The translations under genes and the position numbers were made by a program. DNA of 64,000 nt, taken from positions 620,001 through 684,000 of the forward strand of contig NZ_QTSU01000002.1 in NCBI RefSeq assembly GCF_003382365.1, written 5' to 3'. Shown here in pieces: positions 18,222 to 26,656 of this stretch. A model generated the notes under the pieces. It saw only the letters and a program-made list of their open reading frames with translations. It did not search any database and was not told the DNA's origin. Position 1 is the stretch's first letter. Each line of letters begins with the position of its first letter. Source of the stretch: Lysobacter silvisoli (GTDB taxonomy: Bacteria > Pseudomonadota > Gammaproteobacteria > Xanthomonadales > Xanthomonadaceae).

Positions 18222-18772
18222 GCCGAGGCTCCCAGGCTGTCGCGCAGTTGCCGGCGCGCGCGGCTGAGCCGCTGCGCCACGGTGTTTTCTTCCAGGCCCA
18301 ATGCCGCGCCGGTCTCGCGCAGCGAAAAGCCTTCCAGCGCCAGCACCACGACCTGGCGCTGGCCCAGCGGCAGCTGGCGCACGGCGTCGAGCAGGTTGCG
18401 CCGGCGCTGCTGCGCTTCGGCATGGCGCAGCGGATCGTCGCCGGGATCGGGGTGGGTCTCGTCCAGGCTGTCCTCGACCCGGCGGTGCCGGGCCAGGTAG
18501 TCGATCGCGCGGTTGTGCGCGACCCGGGCGATGAAGGTGCGCAGCGAAGCCTCGCCGCGCCAGCCCGGCAGCGCACGCCACAGCGCCAGGCTGATCTCCT
18601 GCAGCAGGTCCTCGCGCCGGCCCGGTTCGGACTGGTAGCTGCCGGCGATGCGGTCGAGCATGGGCCCATGCTCGCGCAGCACGCTGTCCAGATCGGGCAC
18701 GGCGGCGCCGCCGTGCGCCTGCGCGGCGGTCCCGTCCCTTTCGCTGGCTACCGCGTTCGCGGCTTCGTCCAT
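18218..18772 (-). CDS. ECF-type RNA polymerase sigma factor
   Basis: A 184-residue sigma-70-family protein. Region 2 includes RREDLLQEISLALWRALP and TFIARVAHNRAIDYLARHRR. Region 4 includes LPLGQRQVVVLALEGFSLRE and LGLEENTVAQRLSRARRQL, the helix-turn-helix that reads the -35 element. An acidic Ala-rich stretch (about 1-25) precedes region 2. It pairs with the membrane protein that overlaps it by ATGA, giving a likely membrane-signal-responsive sigma/anti-sigma module. The start is the ATG at 18772; a GTG lies directly before it at 18775. Targets are unknown. Confidence 0.92.
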   Translation of the reverse strand: MDEAANAVASERDGTAAQAHGGAAVPDLDSVLREHGPMLDRIAGSYQSEPGRREDLLQEISLALWRALPGWRGEASLRTFIARVAHNRAIDYLARHRRVEDSLDETHPDPGDDPLRHAEAQQRRRNLLDAVRQLPLGQRQVVVLALEGFSLRETGAALGLEENTVAQRLSRARRQLRDSLGASA

Positions 18773-18862
18773 CACCGGTGTTCCCTGCTCCCCTCACCGC
18801 ATAGTCGGGGCGGGCGGGGAAAACATGACACGGCCGCCGCGGATCGCGGCGGCCGGCGCCGG

Positions 18863-20230
18863 TCAGAGGATGTAACGGCTCAGGTCCGGGTCCTGGACCA
18901 GTTCGCCCAGGTGGGCGTCGACGTAGGCGCGGTCGATGACCACGGCCTGGCCGTCGCGATCCGGGGCCTCGTAGCTCAGGGTGTCGAGCAGGCGCTCGAG
19001 CACGGTGTGCAGGCGGCGGGCGCCGATGTTTTCCTGGCGCTCGTTGACCTGGGCGGCGATCTCGGCCAGTCGGTCCACGGCCTCGGCGCTGAAACTCAGG
19101 TTCACGCCCTCGGTCTTGAGCAGTTCCACGTACTGGGTGGTCAGCGCGGCCTTGGGCTCGGTGAGGATGCGCACGAAGTCGTCCTTGCTCAGCGCGCCCA
19201 GCTCCACCCGGATCGGGAAGCGGCCCTGCAGCTCCGGGATCAGGTCGCTGGGCTTGGCCAGGTGGAAGGCGCCGGAGGCGATGAACAGGATGTGGTCGGT
19301 CTTGACCACGCCGTACTTGGTGCTGACGGTGGAGCCTTCGACCAGCGGCAGCAGGTCGCGCTGCACGCCTTCGCGGCTGACGTCGCCGCCGCCGACGTTC
19401 TCGGAGCGCTTGGCGACCTTGTCGATTTCGTCGATGAAGACGATGCCGTGCTGCTCGCAGGCCTCGATCGCGGCCTGGCGCACGTCGTCCTCGTTGACCA
19501 GCTTGCCGGCCTCTTCCTCGATCAGCTGCGGACGCGCGGCCTTGATCGTGAGCTGCTTCTTGTGGGTCTTGCCGCCGGCGACCTGCGAGAACATCTGCCG
19601 CAGCTGCTGACCCATTTCCTCCATGCCGGGCGGCGCCATGATGTCCACGCCGACGTTGACCGCGGTTTCGATCTCGATCTCGCGCTCGTCCAGTTCGCCG
19701 GCGCGCAGTTGCTTGCGCAGCTTGGCGCGGGTGTCGTTGTCGGGCGCCTGGTGGTCCTGCGCGGGGTTTTCGGCGCCGAAGCCGAAGCCGCCGGGGATGC
19801 GCTTGGGCAGCAACGCGTCGAGGATGCGGTCCTCGGCGCGGTCCTCGGCCTGGGTGCGCACGCGGTGCTTGGCCTGCTCGCGGTACAGCTTGACCGCGGT
19901 ATCGGCCAGGTCGCGCACGATCTGCTCCACGTCCTTGCCGACGTAGCCGACCTCGGTGAAGCGCGTGGCCTCGACCTTGACGAAGGGCGCGTTGGCCAAG
20001 GTGGCCAGGCGCCGCGCGATTTCGGTCTTGCCCACGCCGGTGGGGCCGATCATCAGGATGTTCTTGGGCATGACCTCGTTGCGCAGGTCCGGCGCCAGCT
20101 GCATGCGCCGCCAGCGGTTGCGCAGGGCGATGGCGACGGCGCGCTTGGCGGCATGCTGGCCGACGATGTGGCGGTCCAGTTCCTGCACGATTTCGCGCGG
20201 GGTCATGGTGGAGGAGGTGTGATTGGTCAT
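18863..20230 (-). CDS. hslU: ATP-dependent protease ATPase subunit HslU
   Basis: A 455-residue AAA+ unfoldase. It opens [17 protein letters not shown] like E. coli HslU after a short extra tail. Walker A is [15 protein letters not shown] (about 62-76) with the pore motif GYVGKDVE. The variable I-domain runs about residues 110-240, Walker B is [11 protein letters not shown], and the sensor and C-terminal region ends SRYIL. HslU hexamers unfold substrates and feed them to HslV. It lies downstream of hslV with an unusual 166-bp gap filled by a palindromic repeat. The start could be the ATG at 20230 or the internal ATG at 20206. Confidence 0.97.
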   Translation of the reverse strand: MTNHTSSTMTPREIVQELDRHIVGQHAAKRAVAIALRNRWRRMQLAPDLRNEVMPKNILMIGPTGVGKTEIARRLATLANAPFVKVEATRFTEVGYVGKDVEQIVRDLADTAVKLYREQAKHRVRTQAEDRAEDRILDALLPKRIPGGFGFGAENPAQDHQAPDNDTRAKLRKQLRAGELDEREIEIETAVNVGVDIMAPPGMEEMGQQLRQMFSQVAGGKTHKKQLTIKAARPQLIEEEAGKLVNEDDVRQAAIEACEQHGIVFIDEIDKVAKRSENVGGGDVSREGVQRDLLPLVEGSTVSTKYGVVKTDHILFIASGAFHLAKPSDLIPELQGRFPIRVELGALSKDDFVRILTEPKAALTTQYVELLKTEGVNLSFSAEAVDRLAEIAAQVNERQENIGARRLHTVLERLLDTLSYEAPDRDGQAVVIDRAYVDAHLGELVQDPDLSRYIL

Positions 20231-20278
20231 TTGCGATTCGTGATTCGTAAAAGCTGCGGCGACCGGCGCCGTTCCGAT

Positions 20279-20366
20279 TCGTCGTTCCCCCGAAGGCGGG
20301 AATCCAAGGACTTCAGAGTCGTGCCTGGATGAAGCCCTGGATCCCCGCGTTCGCGGGGATGACGAG
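20279..20366. repeat. Dispersed palindromic (REP-like) element between hslV and hslU
   Basis: Two oppositely oriented arms, TCGTCGTTCCCCCGAAGGCG (from 20279) and its near-reverse-complement ending GGGGATGACGA at 20366, bracket a short centre. The right arm itself folds as a 9-bp hairpin, ATCCCCGCG-TT-CGCGGGGAT (20341-20360). The arm sequence resembles the common intergenic palindrome of proteobacteria (CGTCATCCCCGCG...). It sits inside the hslVU operon and could form a stable mRNA structure between the cistrons. Confidence 0.7.
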
Positions 20367-20396
20367 CCAAAGCCAGGGGGTGGGCCTCATCACGAC

Positions 20397-20948
20397 TTAG
20401 AGCTCTTCCACGACCACGTTGCGATTCGTATAGATGCACACGTCGCCGGCGATGCCGATGGCCTCGGTGGCGATGGTGCGCGCGTCCAGCTGGGTGTGGG
20501 CCAGCAGCGCGCGTGCGGCCGACAGCGCGTACATGCCGCCCGAACCGATGGCGATGATGCCGTCCTCGGGCTCGATCACATCGCCGGTGCCGCTGATGAT
20601 CAGCGAGGTTTCCCGGTCGGCCACCGCCAGCAACGCCTCGAGCTTGCCCAGGCGGCGCTCGGTGCGCCAATCCTTGGCCAGTTCGACGGCGGCGCGGGTC
20701 AGCTGGCCGTGCTTTTCCAGCTTGGCTTCGAACAATTCGAACAGGGTGAAGGCGTCGGCGGCGGCGCCGGCGAAACCGGCCAGCACCTGGCCGTCGCGGC
20801 CCAGGCGCCGCACCTTGCGCGCGTTGCCCTTCATCACCGTGTGGCCCAACGTCACCTGACCGTCGCCGGCAACCGCGACGTGGCCGTCGCGCCGCACCGA
20901 GACGATGGTGGTGGCGTGGAAGACATTGGGGTTTTGGCTGGGGTCCAT
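20397..20948 (-). CDS. hslV: ATP-dependent protease peptidase subunit HslV
   Basis: A 183-residue T1-family peptidase. The mature catalytic threonine is in [13 protein letters not shown] (processing before the second Thr), followed by [12 protein letters not shown] and [11 protein letters not shown], all HslV signatures. The C-terminal [13 protein letters not shown] completes the family length. HslV dodecamers degrade proteins delivered by HslU and are induced by heat. A clear sigma-32-type promoter lies 28 bp upstream of the ATG at 20948. Cluster genes end just upstream at 21020. Confidence 0.97.
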   Translation of the reverse strand: MDPSQNPNVFHATTIVSVRRDGHVAVAGDGQVTLGHTVMKGNARKVRRLGRDGQVLAGFAGAAADAFTLFELFEAKLEKHGQLTRAAVELAKDWRTERRLGKLEALLAVADRETSLIISGTGDVIEPEDGIIAIGSGGMYALSAARALLAHTQLDARTIATEAIGIAGDVCIYTNRNVVVEEL

Positions 20949-20975
20949 GGCTGCTCCGAGGCTGACCCCTCCGAG

Positions 20976-21001
20976 GTGGGGCCGCCCGCAACCGGTTCAA
21001 G
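20976..21001 (-). promoter_or_regulatory. Heat-shock (sigma-32) promoter of hslVU
   Basis: Read on the minus strand, CTTGAA (21001-20996) and CCCCAC (20981-20976) are separated by 14 bp, against the sigma-32 consensus CTTGAA-N13/15-CCCCAT. Only one base of the core hexamers differs. The spacing to the hslV ATG (20948) leaves a short leader with a GGAG ribosome site. This gives hslVU a promoter independent of the upstream P450/M16 genes. Confidence 0.8.
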
Positions 21002-21019
21002 CCCGCAGCCGCGGCAGGC

Positions 21020-22291
21020 TCAGCCCTGGTGCGGGCCGGCGACCACGCCACGCCACTGCTGCGGGCGCAGGTGCTCGGCGATCGCATCGTTCAGCTGCGC
21101 CCAGCCGATCCGGCTCATGCGCCGTTCGTAAGCGAGCAGATCGTCGGTTTCCCAACCTTGCTCGGCGGCGGACAGCAAGGCTTCGCCCAGGCCGTCCAAG
21201 GTGGCCAGACCGATCTGGTAGGCACCGATCGCGGCGCGGCGCGCCGTGGCGAATTCTTCCTCGCCCACGCCGTCGGCGAATTCGGCGATCACCGCGCGCG
21301 TGGCCGCCAGCGCCGCCTGCAGATGCTGCGGACTGACCGACAGCGCGATTTGCCAGTGGCCGCTGCCGCGGTGCGGCGTTACCAGCGACGAGCGCAAGGC
21401 ATAGCTGAGCCCGTGCTGCTCGCGCACCTGCGCGACCAGGCGCGAGGCGAACGAACCGCCGAGCATGCGGTCGGCCAGGCGCAGCGCGAGGTAATCGGGA
21501 TGAGTGCGTCCCAAGGCCACACGCTGGCCCAGGGCGATGCCGTAACTGTCCTGCTCCGGCAGCAGCAGTTGCAGGTCTTCGGTTTGCGCCGGCACCGCAT
21601 CGGCACTACCCGTGCCCGATGCGACGGCGGTCGGCGCCCACCCCGCGGTGCCGCGCTCGATCCAGCGCAGCGCCCGCGCAGGATCGACGTCGCCCACCAC
21701 CGCGATGCGCAGTTCGTTGGCGCCGTAGCGTTGGCGATGGTAGCCGCGCACCTGCTCCAGCGTGACCGCTTCCAGGTGCGCGATCTGCAGCGGCGCGTCG
21801 GCCTCGTACAAGGGATGCGCCGGCGGGTACAGCAGGCGCGTCAACGCGCCCGCCGCCGCAAAGCCGGGATCGATGGATTGATAGTCCAACTCAGCGATCA
21901 GCCGGCCGCGCTCGGCGTCCAGCTGGGCCTGGTCGAACTCCGGCGCGCGCAGGCACTCGAACAGCCAGTCGGCGACCTGCGGCAGATCGTCGTTGCCGGC
22001 GCGTGCGCTGAAGCGCAGGCCCTCGTCTTCGGCCTCGACCGAGTAACTGGCGCCGCAGCTTTCCATGCGCTCGGCCAAGTCCATGCCTTCGTGCTGCCGC
22101 CCGCCATAGGCCACCAGCGCCGCGGTCAGGCGCGCCAGGGCCGCCTGCGCCGGATCGCGGACCGCGCCGGTGCGCAACCGCCCTTGCAGCGCGGCCACGC
22201 CGGGCACCGCCGCACGCAGGCCGTAGTAATGCGCGTTGGGCAGCGCCAGCGTCAGCACCTGCGGACCGGCCTGGCGCGGTAGGGCGTTCAT
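21020..22291 (-). CDS. M16-family peptidase homologue, catalytically inactive subunit
   Basis: A 423-residue M16-fold protein (paired alpha/beta domains; C-terminal segment ADRMLGGSFASRLVAQVREQ followed by GLSYALRSSLVTP is the family R/Y signature). It lacks the zinc motif: where HxxEH should be, the sequence reads LARLTAALVAYGGRQHEG. It is therefore the structural, substrate-binding half of a two-subunit M16B peptidase, as in known bacterial active/inactive pairs. The ATG at 22291 overlaps the TGA of the active subunit gene, implying coupled 1:1 production. It is the last gene of the proposed peptide cluster; the next gene, hslV, has its own promoter. Expected role: partner in leader or product proteolysis. 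Confidence 0.88.
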   Translation of the reverse strand: MNALPRQAGPQVLTLALPNAHYYGLRAAVPGVAALQGRLRTGAVRDPAQAALARLTAALVAYGGRQHEGMDLAERMESCGASYSVEAEDEGLRFSARAGNDDLPQVADWLFECLRAPEFDQAQLDAERGRLIAELDYQSIDPGFAAAGALTRLLYPPAHPLYEADAPLQIAHLEAVTLEQVRGYHRQRYGANELRIAVVGDVDPARALRWIERGTAGWAPTAVASGTGSADAVPAQTEDLQLLLPEQDSYGIALGQRVALGRTHPDYLALRLADRMLGGSFASRLVAQVREQHGLSYALRSSLVTPHRGSGHWQIALSVSPQHLQAALAATRAVIAEFADGVGEEEFATARRAAIGAYQIGLATLDGLGEALLSAAEQGWETDDLLAYERRMSRIGWAQLNDAIAEHLRPQQWRGVVAGPHQG

Positions 22292-23568
22292 GCCGCCGGC
22301 TCCAAGCGCTCGGCGTCGGCCAGCCAGCCCACGGTGAGCGCGTCCTCGCGCAGGTAGGCGCGCGCGACCCGCGCCACTTCGGTCGCGGTCACCGCGGCCA
22401 TGCGCTCGGGCGCCAGCGCGTAGCTGCGCCAGTCGCCGGCGGCGATGGCCTCGTTCAACTGCATGGCGATGGCCAGCGGACCGTCGCGCGACGTCAGCAG
22501 CTGGCCGCGGATGCGCGCGCGTGCGCGCGTCAGTTCTTCCTCGCTTACGCCGTCGCGCACCACCTCGGCCAAGGCCTCGCGCATGGCCTGCTCCAGGCGT
22601 CCGTGTTCGGCCTCCGGGTGCAGCACGGCGCCCAGCTGCCACAGCCCCGCCTGACGCAGACGCGACAGGCTCGGCCAGACTTCCAGCGCCAAACCTGCCG
22701 GCACCAGACGGCGATGCAGGCGCGAGTAACGGCCGCCGGCCAGAATCGCGCCCAGCAGTTCCAGCGCGTCGGCGTCCGCGTGCAGGCCGGGCGGCGCGCG
22801 ATAGGCGAGCATGACGATGCCGGGCGCGCCCAAGCCGCTCACGCTGGCGCGGCGCTCGCCGTCCTGCGGCGGCGCCGCGGCCTCGACGGCCGCGATCGCG
22901 CCACCGGGTTCGATGTCGCCGAAACGGCGCTGCGCGATCGCCATGGCCTCATCGACGTCGACGTCGCCGATCACGGTCAGGGTGGCGTTGTCGGGCCGGT
23001 AGTGGCGGCGGTAGTGCGCGTACAACTGCTCGCGCCGGAAGCCGGCGATATCCTCGCGCACGCCCAGCACCGGCCGCCCGTAGGGATGCTGCGGGAACGC
23101 CGCCTGCCACACCGCCTGGTGCAGCTGTTCCAATGGATCGCTCAGGCAGCGGTCGTATTCGTTCAACACCACTTGTATTTCGGTGTCCAACTCGTCCGCA
23201 TCCAGGCGCAGCTCGCCCATGCGGTCGGCTTCGATGTCCGCGGCCAGGTCCAGGCTGTCGCGGGGCACCAGCGAGAAGTAGTTGGTGCGGTCGTACCAGG
23301 TGGTGGCGTTGACCTGCGCGCCCAGCGGCAGCAGCAGCTGGTGGATGGAGCGGCCCTCGCCCTTGTGGTAGCGCGCGCTGCCCTTGAACATCATGTGCTC
23401 GAGCATGTGGCTGACGCCGCGCGTGCCCATGCTTTCGTGACGGCTGCCGACATCGTAGGTCAGCATCAGCAACGCCACCGGCGCGGTGCGCAATGGCAGG
23501 TGCAGCACGTTCAGGCCGTTGCCGGCCAGGCGCTGCGCGGTGTAGCCCTGCTCGCGCACGGCCGCCAC
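22288..23568 (-). CDS. M16-family zinc metallopeptidase, active subunit
   Basis: A 426-residue peptidase with the inverted zinc motif HMLEH (54-58; ligands His54 and His58, catalytic Glu57). A Glu130/Glu137 pair in ELDTEIQVVLNEYDR has the same 7-residue spacing as Glu162/Glu169 of pitrilysin, so Glu137 should be the third ligand. The C-terminal RYSRLHRRLVPAGLALEVWP segment is the M16 R/Y site. The GTG start at 23568 lies 1 bp after the MATE gene stop, and the TGA overlaps the inactive subunit ATG. The two M16 proteins with the exporter and P450s suggest a dedicated maturation protease for the small precursor peptides. A general housekeeping role remains possible. Confidence 0.9.
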   Translation of the reverse strand: MAAVREQGYTAQRLAGNGLNVLHLPLRTAPVALLMLTYDVGSRHESMGTRGVSHMLEHMMFKGSARYHKGEGRSIHQLLLPLGAQVNATTWYDRTNYFSLVPRDSLDLAADIEADRMGELRLDADELDTEIQVVLNEYDRCLSDPLEQLHQAVWQAAFPQHPYGRPVLGVREDIAGFRREQLYAHYRRHYRPDNATLTVIGDVDVDEAMAIAQRRFGDIEPGGAIAAVEAAAPPQDGERRASVSGLGAPGIVMLAYRAPPGLHADADALELLGAILAGGRYSRLHRRLVPAGLALEVWPSLSRLRQAGLWQLGAVLHPEAEHGRLEQAMREALAEVVRDGVSEEELTRARARIRGQLLTSRDGPLAIAMQLNEAIAAGDWRSYALAPERMAAVTATEVARVARAYLREDALTVGWLADAERLEPAA

Positions 23569-23569
23569 G

Positions 23570-24949
23570 CTAGGCGGCCTCGCCGCTGGGTGCGGCCTGC
23601 ACGTCGTCTGCAGGTGCCGCGCGCAGCAGGCCGCCTTCGCGGCGCAGGAACCGCCAGGCCATGAGCAGCTGCGAGGCGCCGGCGACGACCATCGCGATCC
23701 AGATCCAGTGCGGACGGAAGCCCGCCAGCTGCGACAGGCTACCCGCCAGCGCGATCAACAGCCCCACCTGCAGCAGCTGGGCCTTCAAGCCGGCGCGCGT
23801 GTTGCCCATGCCCGACAAGGTGGCGAAGGCGATTCCGGCCAGGCACAGCGGCACCAGGTCCAGCGCGGTGATGCGCAGAAACAAGGTGCTGGCCGCGACC
23901 GCGCCGGGGTCGCTGGAGAAACTCGCGGCGATCCAGGGCGCACCGCCGACGAAGGCGAGCAGCAGCAGCGGCAGCAGCACCGCGGCGAAATTCCAGCCCG
24001 CGCGCAGGGTCTCGCGCACGCGGTCGCGTCGGCCTGCGCCGTAGTTCTGCCCGACCAGGATGCAGACCGCGCCGGCCAGCGCGGTCACCGGCATCAGCCC
24101 GGCCTGGAACGCGCGCTGGCCGATGGCGAAGCCGGCCTGCTCGATCGGACCGAACGGCCGCAGCAGCAGGCCCACGGTCATCAGCGACACGCTCATCACG
24201 CCCGCGCCCAGGCCGGCCGGCACGCCGATCTTCAGCGCCTCGCCCAGTTCCCTGGGCCGTCTCAGCCAGATCGACGGACGCAGGCGCAGGTAAGCGTCCT
24301 TGCGCGCGAAGTACAGCAGCAGGCCCAGCATGGTCAGCGCGCAGGCCAACAGCATGGCCAGGCCGGCGCCGTCCACGCCCATCGCCGGCGCGCCCAGCCA
24401 GCCGAACATCAATACCGGCGTAAGCACCGCGCCCAGGGCCACGGTGGAGGTCTGCGCGATCACGCCCGCGCGCACGTTGCCGGTGAACTCCAGCAGCGAG
24501 GCCAACACCAGCATCGGAATCTGGATCGCGACGGAGGGAATGAACCAGGCGTAGTAGGACGCGATCACCGCCGCGGTCGCCGCGTCGGAGGTCATCAGCC
24601 CGCTGAAGGCCCCGCGATTGCTCCACGCCACCAGCGCGACCAGGCCCGACACCAGCACCGAAGCGCCCAGCGCCTCGTTGAAGATGCGGTCCACACGCTC
24701 GCGGTCCTTGGCGCCGACCGCATGCGCCATGAGCACGCCGGCGCCCATGCTCAACACCGGCAGCAGTACCAGTACCAGCATGATCGGCAGCGCCGCCAGG
24801 GTCACCGCGGCCTGCGCGGTCGGGCCCAGCCGTCCCAGCCAGTAGACGTTGATCAGTGCGAACAGCGTGCCCGCCAGCGAGTTCAGCATCAGCACGCCGA
24901 ACATGCGCAGCAGGTGACGGGGGATCGAGCCTTCGGTCAGATCGCGCAT
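23570..24949 (-). CDS. MATE-family efflux transporter
   Basis: A 459-residue protein with 12 hydrophobic helices in two related halves, the MATE (MatE) fold. The opening GSIPRHLLRMFGVLMLNSLAG and the VYWLGRLGPTAQAAVTLAAL segment are typical. The second half has GQNYGAGRRDRVRETLRAGW, the family GQnxGA motif that follows helix 8. MATE proteins expel organic cations or natural products using proton or sodium gradients. It starts 21 bp after the P450 gene upstream and its stop is 1 bp from the M16 start, so it is part of one transcription unit. Most likely role here: export of the modified peptide. Confidence 0.92.
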   Translation of the reverse strand: MRDLTEGSIPRHLLRMFGVLMLNSLAGTLFALINVYWLGRLGPTAQAAVTLAALPIMLVLVLLPVLSMGAGVLMAHAVGAKDRERVDRIFNEALGASVLVSGLVALVAWSNRGAFSGLMTSDAATAAVIASYYAWFIPSVAIQIPMLVLASLLEFTGNVRAGVIAQTSTVALGAVLTPVLMFGWLGAPAMGVDGAGLAMLLACALTMLGLLLYFARKDAYLRLRPSIWLRRPRELGEALKIGVPAGLGAGVMSVSLMTVGLLLRPFGPIEQAGFAIGQRAFQAGLMPVTALAGAVCILVGQNYGAGRRDRVRETLRAGWNFAAVLLPLLLLAFVGGAPWIAASFSSDPGAVAASTLFLRITALDLVPLCLAGIAFATLSGMGNTRAGLKAQLLQVGLLIALAGSLSQLAGFRPHWIWIAMVVAGASQLLMAWRFLRREGGLLRAAPADDVQAAPSGEAA

Positions 24950-24970
24950 GGGTCCGCTCCGTCGCCCGCT

Positions 24971-26203
24971 TCAGACACGCCGCACCTGGCCATGGAAATC
25001 CATCGGCCGGATCACCGAGGCGATGGCCATCTTGGCCTCGTCCGGGTTACGCACGTCCAGCCGATAGCGCGTGGCCAGCAGGTGCGCCATCAGGATCAGC
25101 TGGCCCAAGCCCAGGTTGGCGCCCACGCAGGACTTCGGCGCCCAGCCGAACGGCACGTAGCTGCCGTGCGGGCACTGCTCGCGGCTCTCGGCCAGCCAGC
25201 GGTCGGGATTGAACGTCTCTGGGTCCGACCAGGTGGTCTGGTCGTGATGGACGAAGAAAGAACTGAGCACGTAGACCTGATCGGTCTTGAGGTCGACCTG
25301 CTCCTGGCAGATGTCGCCGCGCACGCGCCGGGTCACGATCGGCGGCGAGCTCCAGATGCGCAGGATCTCCTTGACGAAGCGCGCGGTGACCGGCGCCAGC
25401 CGCACCGGCGATTCGCACAGCGCGTCCAGCGTGTGCGCCGACAGCTCGGCGGTCATGCGCTCGCGCCACTCGTGCTGACGCTGCCATTCGTAGAACAAGC
25501 AGGCCGCGGCCGCGCCGGGCGAGCTGGTGATCGCGGTGAGCAGCGCGGTGACCGCATCGGTGGCGCGGTCCACGCCCAGGTCGGGCAGCATGTCCACCAT
25601 GGGGTCGGTCAGGTCCTGCTGCCGCGGCCGCTTGCCGCTGGCACGGCCCTTGAGCTCGCGGCGCACTTCCACGCTGCTGACGAACTGGTACAGCCACATC
25701 TTGGAGCGGTGCAGCGGCGGGCAGCGGTGCGCGTCGATGTCCGACAGCACCAGCGCCACCTTGGACAGCACCTCGTCGACCACGCGCTTGTGCGCGCGCG
25801 GCGACAAGCCGCCGATGATCGCGGGAATCAGCGGCTCCAGCATCGCCCGCTCGGCCAGCCAGACGAAGTCCTGCTCGCGCCCGGCTTCGGCGTCGAGCAC
25901 GCCCTGCATGCGCTGCGCCAGCCGGCGGAAGCCCTCGGCGCTGGTCAGCGTGCGCATCTGGGTCAGCCAGGCGCCGCGCACCTGGTGCCAGGACACCGCC
26001 TCGCTCTCGCGTCCGCGCACCACATCGGAAAAGCCGTCGAGCATGGTCAGATCGGCGTAGTTCTCCGCCTCCACGCGTTCGGCGATCTTGGGGTCGAAGA
26101 TCACCAGCGCCTGTTCCTGCAGCTGGAACACCGGGCCCTCCTCCCGCAGCCGGCGCCGGAACGCCTGCACCGAGGGGATTTCGAAGATCTTCGTGTCCTG
26201 CAT
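24971..26203 (-). CDS. Cytochrome P450 A of the peptide cluster (divergent haem loop)
   Basis: A 410-residue soluble P450. The ExxR motif is EILR (279-282), the PERF-like motif is FNPDRW (331-336) and the haem loop is FGWAPKSCVG with ligand Cys359. In the usual FxxGxRxCxG, Gly and Arg are replaced by Ala and Lys. The I-helix (about 220-234, LLTAITSSPGAAAAC) lacks the acid-alcohol pair used for oxygen activation in hydroxylating P450s, a feature known from cross-linking and other atypical P450s. A ribosome site (AAGGA) precedes the ATG at 26203. It lies 70 bp after precursor gene 1 and 21 bp before the MATE gene. Likely role: oxidative cross-linking or other tailoring of the precursor Trp/Tyr/His residues (inference). 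Confidence 0.9.
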   Translation of the reverse strand: MQDTKIFEIPSVQAFRRRLREEGPVFQLQEQALVIFDPKIAERVEAENYADLTMLDGFSDVVRGRESEAVSWHQVRGAWLTQMRTLTSAEGFRRLAQRMQGVLDAEAGREQDFVWLAERAMLEPLIPAIIGGLSPRAHKRVVDEVLSKVALVLSDIDAHRCPPLHRSKMWLYQFVSSVEVRRELKGRASGKRPRQQDLTDPMVDMLPDLGVDRATDAVTALLTAITSSPGAAAACLFYEWQRQHEWRERMTAELSAHTLDALCESPVRLAPVTARFVKEILRIWSSPPIVTRRVRGDICQEQVDLKTDQVYVLSSFFVHHDQTTWSDPETFNPDRWLAESREQCPHGSYVPFGWAPKSCVGANLGLGQLILMAHLLATRYRLDVRNPDEAKMAIASVIRPMDFHGQVRRV

Positions 26204-26240
26204 GGTCCGCGTCCTTGGCTGTAGTGGGGCCGATCCGAAC

Positions 26241-26266
26241 CCGGGGGCGGCGCTGGCCGCCCCCGG
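26241..26266 (-). terminator. Perfect hairpin after precursor gene 1
   Basis: CCGGGGGCGG (26241-26250) pairs perfectly with CCGCCCCCGG (26257-26266); one more C-G pair closes a GCTG loop. It starts 7 bp after the stop of precursor 1 and lies before the P450 A gene. There is no T-run, so it may stabilise or process mRNA or partly attenuate rather than fully terminate. Confidence 0.6.
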
Positions 26267-26273
26267 CTACCAC

Positions 26274-26375
26274 TCAGATGTTGTGGTACATGACCCAACG
26301 CCAGGTGGTGATGCCGCAGTGCGAAGCACCGCGCAGGCCGAAAGCGGCACGCACCGCGCAAATGACCTTCTTCAT
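26274..26375 (-). CDS. RiPP-type precursor peptide 1 (33 aa)
   Basis: A 33-codon gene. The N-terminal part is MKKVICAVRAAFGLRG (1-16), the linker is ASHCGITT (17-24) and the C-terminal part is WRWVMYHNI (25-33). Its neighbours share the first block (MKKVICAxRAAFGxRG) and last block (WRW[VL]xYHNI) almost exactly, while the linker varies in length and sequence. This pattern indicates a conserved leader and a conserved aromatic core. The ribosome site AAGGAG lies 8 bp before the ATG at 26375. A perfect hairpin follows the stop. P450 A begins 70 bp downstream. This copy alone has a Cys and His in the linker. Expected product: a P450-cross-linked peptide from the Trp-Arg-Trp...Tyr-His end (inference). 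Confidence 0.86.
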   Translation of the reverse strand: MKKVICAVRAAFGLRGASHCGITTWRWVMYHNI

Positions 26376-26522
26376 ATCGAGCTCTCCTTGGATATGGATG
26401 GTGGACTGACAGCGTTTGCGCCAAGGCGATCGGTGGCGTCCTACGCCGCCCGCCGTGGTGCCTGGTTGCGGCGTCCGCATGACGGCCGCCGCGAATTCTT
26501 CGATGACCGGTGCGCCCGGAAA

Positions 26523-26549
26523 CCAGGGGCGGCACCAGGCCGCCCCTGG
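26523..26549 (-). terminator. Perfect hairpin after precursor gene 2
   Basis: CCAGGGGCGGC (26523-26533) pairs with GCCGCCCCTGG (26539-26549) around a 5-base loop, 11 bp after the stop of precursor 2. Its form and position match the hairpins after the other two precursor genes, so it is part of the duplicated unit. It lacks a T-run. Confidence 0.6.
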
Positions 26550-26560
26550 GCGCTACCGCA

Positions 26561-26656
26561 TCAGATGTTGTGGTAGTGCACCCAACGCCAGCCGATGCTG
26601 TTGCCCGCACCGCGAATGCCGAAAGCGGCGCGCATCGCGCAAATGACCTTCTTCAT
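26561..26656 (-). CDS. RiPP-type precursor peptide 2 (31 aa)
   Basis: A 31-codon gene: MKKVICAMRAAFGIRG (1-16), linker AGNSIG (17-22), then WRWVHYHNI (23-31). A strong ribosome site AAGGAGG lies 7 bp before the ATG at 26656. The start is fixed by this site and by identity with the other two copies; longer open frames upstream in the same phase are not conserved. This copy has the shortest linker and an extra His (WVHYH) in the core. It is 185 bp upstream of precursor 1 and 233 bp downstream of precursor 3, all in one orientation between the two P450 genes. Confidence 0.86.
   Translation of the reverse strand: MKKVICAMRAAFGIRGAGNSIGWRWVHYHNI

Noticed and set aside
21020-23568. M16 pair as part of a PQQ biosynthesis operon
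   Set aside because: No pqqA-E genes are present nearby, and the adjacent precursors have no Glu/Tyr PqqA motif.
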